Below the pieces are notes generated by a model, which saw only the letters and a program-made list of their open reading frames with translations, was not told the DNA's origin and did no database searches. From the NCBI GenBank assembly GCA_919902475.1, contig CAKKRA010000329.1, positions 1 through 6,951 on the forward strand: a stretch of 6,951 nucleotides of DNA. Direction: 5' to 3'. Of this stretch, positions 4,922-6,951 are shown piece after piece. Each line of letters opens with the position of its first letter. The first letter of the stretch is position 1. A program made the position numbers and the translations under genes. The stretch comes from Nitrospiria bacterium. Lineage in GTDB: Bacteria > Nitrospirota > CAKKRA01 > 9FT-COMBO-42-15.

Positions 4922-5671
4922 TTATTCACCTCCCTTATATCTCTTTGGCCCGATTGCTATATAATGCAAAATAATTGCTGCTACTGTTGCGCTAACGCCA
5001 ATATAGCCGAGCGGCTTTAACACCTTTTTCCAGAATGCTGTTGTAACTGGCATTGCAGGCTTATCCGGAAGACCGTAGAATGATGGAGACTCCTGCAAGA
5101 CATACATTACAGAAAGGCCGCCAAGCTCGTTTTCTCCATAAATCTTTTTTCCTCCTGCCTTTGCATCCTTTATCAAAGAGTCCCTGTCCCCAAATCTTAT
5201 TGCCTCAGAAGGGCATGTCTTTGCGCATGCTGTTTGAAGGCCGTTTGCAGTCCTGTCTGCGCAGAGGTTGCATTTATATACCTTGCCTTTTGCATCATCA
5301 TAATGAGGCACACCAAAGGGGCATGCAGAGATGCAATATTTGCATCCAGTGCATTTTTGCTCGTCAAGATATACTGTGCCGTCATCACGTCTTGTCAAAG
5401 CGCCTGGCACAGGACATACAAATACACAGGACGCGTCCTTGCAGTGCATGCACCCAAAGGAGAGGAACCTCCATTTCACCTCGCCTTTTTCAACTGTCTC
5501 CCTGAATCTCACATGCCTCCATGTTGCAGAAGAGAGGCCTGATGGGTTTTCATAAGAGCCTGCAAAACTGCTCTTTACAGCAGGGAGGCGGTTCCACTGC
5601 TTGCACGAGACCTGGCATGCACGGCAGGCAATACATCTTGATACATCTATAAGCATTGCATTCTTTGGCAT
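4922..5671 (-). CDS. Formate dehydrogenase iron-sulfur subunit (beta, FdnH-like)
   Basis: This 249-residue protein links the molybdopterin subunit to the cytochrome b subunit by a chain of four [4Fe-4S] clusters. Sixteen cysteines fall in four groups: C13/16/19/23, C74/77/82/86, C107/110/113/117 and C134/137/149/153, the layout of the FdnH/HybA/NrfC type proteins. A C-terminal hydrophobic helix at about 218-240 matches the membrane anchor of FdnH. No signal peptide is present, so it would be exported with the Tat-dependent catalytic subunit. The protein is shorter than E. coli FdnH (about 294 residues). ATG start with AGGGAGGG a few bases upstream. It begins 4 bases after the catalytic subunit stop codon and is followed after 1 base by the cytochrome b subunit, so the three are one transcription unit. 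Confidence 0.95.
   Translation of the reverse strand: MPKNAMLIDVSRCIACRACQVSCKQWNRLPAVKSSFAGSYENPSGLSSATWRHVRFRETVEKGEVKWRFLSFGCMHCKDASCVFVCPVPGALTRRDDGTVYLDEQKCTGCKYCISACPFGVPHYDDAKGKVYKCNLCADRTANGLQTACAKTCPSEAIRFGDRDSLIKDAKAGGKKIYGENELGGLSVMYVLQESPSFYGLPDKPAMPVTTAFWKKVLKPLGYIGVSATVAAIILHYIAIGPKRYKGGE
4927..4934 (-). promoter_or_regulatory. Ribosome binding site that decides the FDH cytochrome b start
   Basis: GGGAGGTG on the minus strand lies 6 bases before ATG 4920 and overlaps an in-frame GTG (4929-4927), which therefore cannot be the start served by this site. Confidence 0.65.
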
Positions 5672-5675
5672 ATTA

Positions 5676-6951
5676 TCACCCTCCCTTCCTTATATCACAC
5701 AGAAAGGCCTTACACTCCTGTATAAATGTATTCGGATCGCCGATATGCGCTGTAAGATTGTTCACAATATCACCAGTGCATATCCCCATATATCCCCAGT
5801 GCCACGGCAGCCCAATTAAATGAACCTTTTTGCCGTCAAGGTTTAAAGGCTTGAATCTCACTGTTATTAGCGCCTTTGCCTTTACCTTTCCCCTCGCTGT
5901 TTCTATTGTGCAGTTGTCGCCTGTCTTGATCCCCTTCTCCGTCGCAAGTTCAGGAGAGAGCTCTACAAACAGCTCTGGCATAAGCTCGCAGAGCCATGGA
6001 AGATTTCTTGAAGCTGAACCTGAGAGATAATGTTCAGCAAGCCTGTAGGTTGTTCCGACAATCGGATACTTATTCGCATCACCGAGCTTGTCCATATCTG
6101 ATGCCCATATCTTTACAACAGGATTGAACTGGATTGGCGATAATAGATTTTTAACAGGAGATTCATCAGGCTCATAATGCTCTGGGAACGGGCCTTCTGC
6201 AAGCGGCGAAAAGAGTCCGCCCTTTCCATCAGGCCGCATGATAAATGCATCCCTTCCGCCAATGCCAATGAACGGTCCCTTTTCCTCCTTCTTTGCTGTT
6301 GGCGCTAAATCTGCCTTAAAGTCAGGGACATCAGGCCCAACCCATTTGCCTTTTTTTCCGTCAGGAAGCTCTGCATTAGGATCCCATGTAATATATTTTT
6401 TTGCCTCTGACCATGGCTTTCCATTTGCATCTGCTGATGCGCGGTTGTATATAATGCGTCTGTTTGCAGGCCATGCAAATGCCCAGCCGAGATTAGCGCC
6501 TATGGTATCGCCCTTATCAGGCTTTCTGTTTTTTGACTTATTCTCCTTTGGAAATATCCCTGAATATATCCAGTTGCCGCATGCAGTTGAGCCGTCGTCT
6601 TGCAGCAGGGCAAAGCCCGGCATATTCTCCCCTGCCTTGACAACAACCTTCCCATCCTTCTTTACATCTTTAATTGCATAGCCATTAATCTCCCTTAAAA
6701 TTCTTTCTGCATCAGGCGTCCCTTCTCCATAGTCCCATGTTAAATCAAGAATCGGCCTGTCTTTTTTCTCCTTGCTTTCTGCATAAAGCTTTTTCAATCG
6801 CAGGCCAAGCTGATATACATACCAGCCGTCTGTTCTCCTGTCTGCCTCGGATTCAATTGCCTTGAATCCCCACTGCGCCCATCTTCCGCTGTTTGTATAT
6901 GTCCCTTCCCTTTCAACATTGCTTGCAGCAGGAAGCAGAAACACCTCTGTC
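5676..6951 (-). CDS. Formate dehydrogenase catalytic subunit (alpha, FdnG-like), C-terminal part
   Basis: The frame stays open to the right edge of the window, so the N-terminus (Tat signal, [4Fe-4S] site and the selenocysteine or cysteine ligand of the metal) is outside. About 424 residues are visible, roughly the last two fifths of an FdnG-type protein of about 1000. They begin with TEVFLLPAAS and EREGTYTNSGRWAQW, the conserved segment of molybdopterin oxidoreductases, followed by a DGWYVYQLGLRL segment as in FDH-N. The last 130 residues (from about KYPIVGTTYRLAEHY, with LPWLCELMPELFVELSPE and GIKTGDNCTIETARG) form the C-terminal molybdopterin dinucleotide-binding domain. The enzyme oxidises formate to CO2, probably on the periplasmic side as in FdnG, but the export signal cannot be checked here. 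It is the first visible gene of the operon with the beta and gamma subunits. Confidence 0.95.
   Translation of the reverse strand, partial: TEVFLLPAASNVEREGTYTNSGRWAQWGFKAIESEADRRTDGWYVYQLGLRLKKLYAESKEKKDRPILDLTWDYGEGTPDAERILREINGYAIKDVKKDGKVVVKAGENMPGFALLQDDGSTACGNWIYSGIFPKENKSKNRKPDKGDTIGANLGWAFAWPANRRIIYNRASADANGKPWSEAKKYITWDPNAELPDGKKGKWVGPDVPDFKADLAPTAKKEEKGPFIGIGGRDAFIMRPDGKGGLFSPLAEGPFPEHYEPDESPVKNLLSPIQFNPVVKIWASDMDKLGDANKYPIVGTTYRLAEHYLSGSASRNLPWLCELMPELFVELSPELATEKGIKTGDNCTIETARGKVKAKALITVRFKPLNLDGKKVHLIGLPWHWGYMGICTGDIVNNLTAHIGDPNTFIQECKAFLCDIRKGG

Noticed and set aside
5053..5505. 150-codon open frame on the plus strand within the FDH Fe-S subunit gene
   Set aside because: It is antisense to a gene with sixteen perfectly placed cluster cysteines, and its own translation shows no family features, only composition mirrored from the real gene.
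6238..6681. 147-codon open frame on the plus strand within the catalytic subunit gene
   Set aside because: It is antisense to a clearly conserved molybdopterin oxidoreductase and has no recognisable domain or ribosome binding site that I can see.

Overview
The window carries two convergent respiratory gene clusters that meet near position 3100. The plus-strand cluster (1-3025) encodes a Rieske/cytochrome b complex. In order it holds a two-[4Fe-4S] ferredoxin-like protein (5' end outside the window), a Tat-dependent Rieske protein, a split cytochrome b (b6-like N-terminal part plus a subunit IV-like C-terminal part) and a membrane-anchored cytochrome c with four CXXCH haem sites. The minus-strand cluster (6951 down to 3181) encodes a membrane-bound formate dehydrogenase of the FdnGHI type. 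It holds the C-terminal part of the molybdopterin catalytic subunit, a four-[4Fe-4S] electron-transfer subunit, a four-helix cytochrome b subunit, an FdhE-type maturation protein and a small conserved-looking protein of unknown function.

The likely organism is an anaerobic or facultative bacterium with menaquinone-based respiration, for example an uncultured Nitrospirota or deltaproteobacterial-type lineage. This is inference from gene content: a Rieske/cyt b complex whose c-type subunit is multihaem, a quinol-site motif without the usual glutamate, an FDH-N-like enzyme, moderate GC, strong GGAGG ribosome binding sites and frequent TTG starts. The window alone cannot fix the taxonomy.

Functionally the clusters fit one chain. 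Formate is oxidised, probably on the outer face of the membrane. Electrons pass through the Fe-S subunit to the cytochrome b subunit and reduce quinone. The Rieske/cyt b complex re-oxidises the quinol and passes electrons to the tetrahaem cytochrome c. That the two complexes share a quinone pool is inferred from family knowledge and neighbourhood.

Non-coding structure is concentrated in three places: a perfect 20-bp palindrome just before the cytochrome b ribosome binding site (812-831), the convergent intergenic region with a GC-rich hairpin (3026-3180), and a 168-bp gap between the FDH cytochrome b gene and fdhE (4132-4299). That gap is filled by a small hairpin and a 120-bp palindromic element with three internal hairpins at about 36-bp intervals. 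No RNA genes, insertion sequences, CRISPR arrays or convincing promoters were seen. Both operons appear to start outside the window. No wholly novel system is evident. The most notable points are the variant quinol-oxidation and Rieske residues, the tetrahaem c subunit, the co-encoded ferredoxin, the unknown small protein of the fdh cluster and the palindromic repeat.
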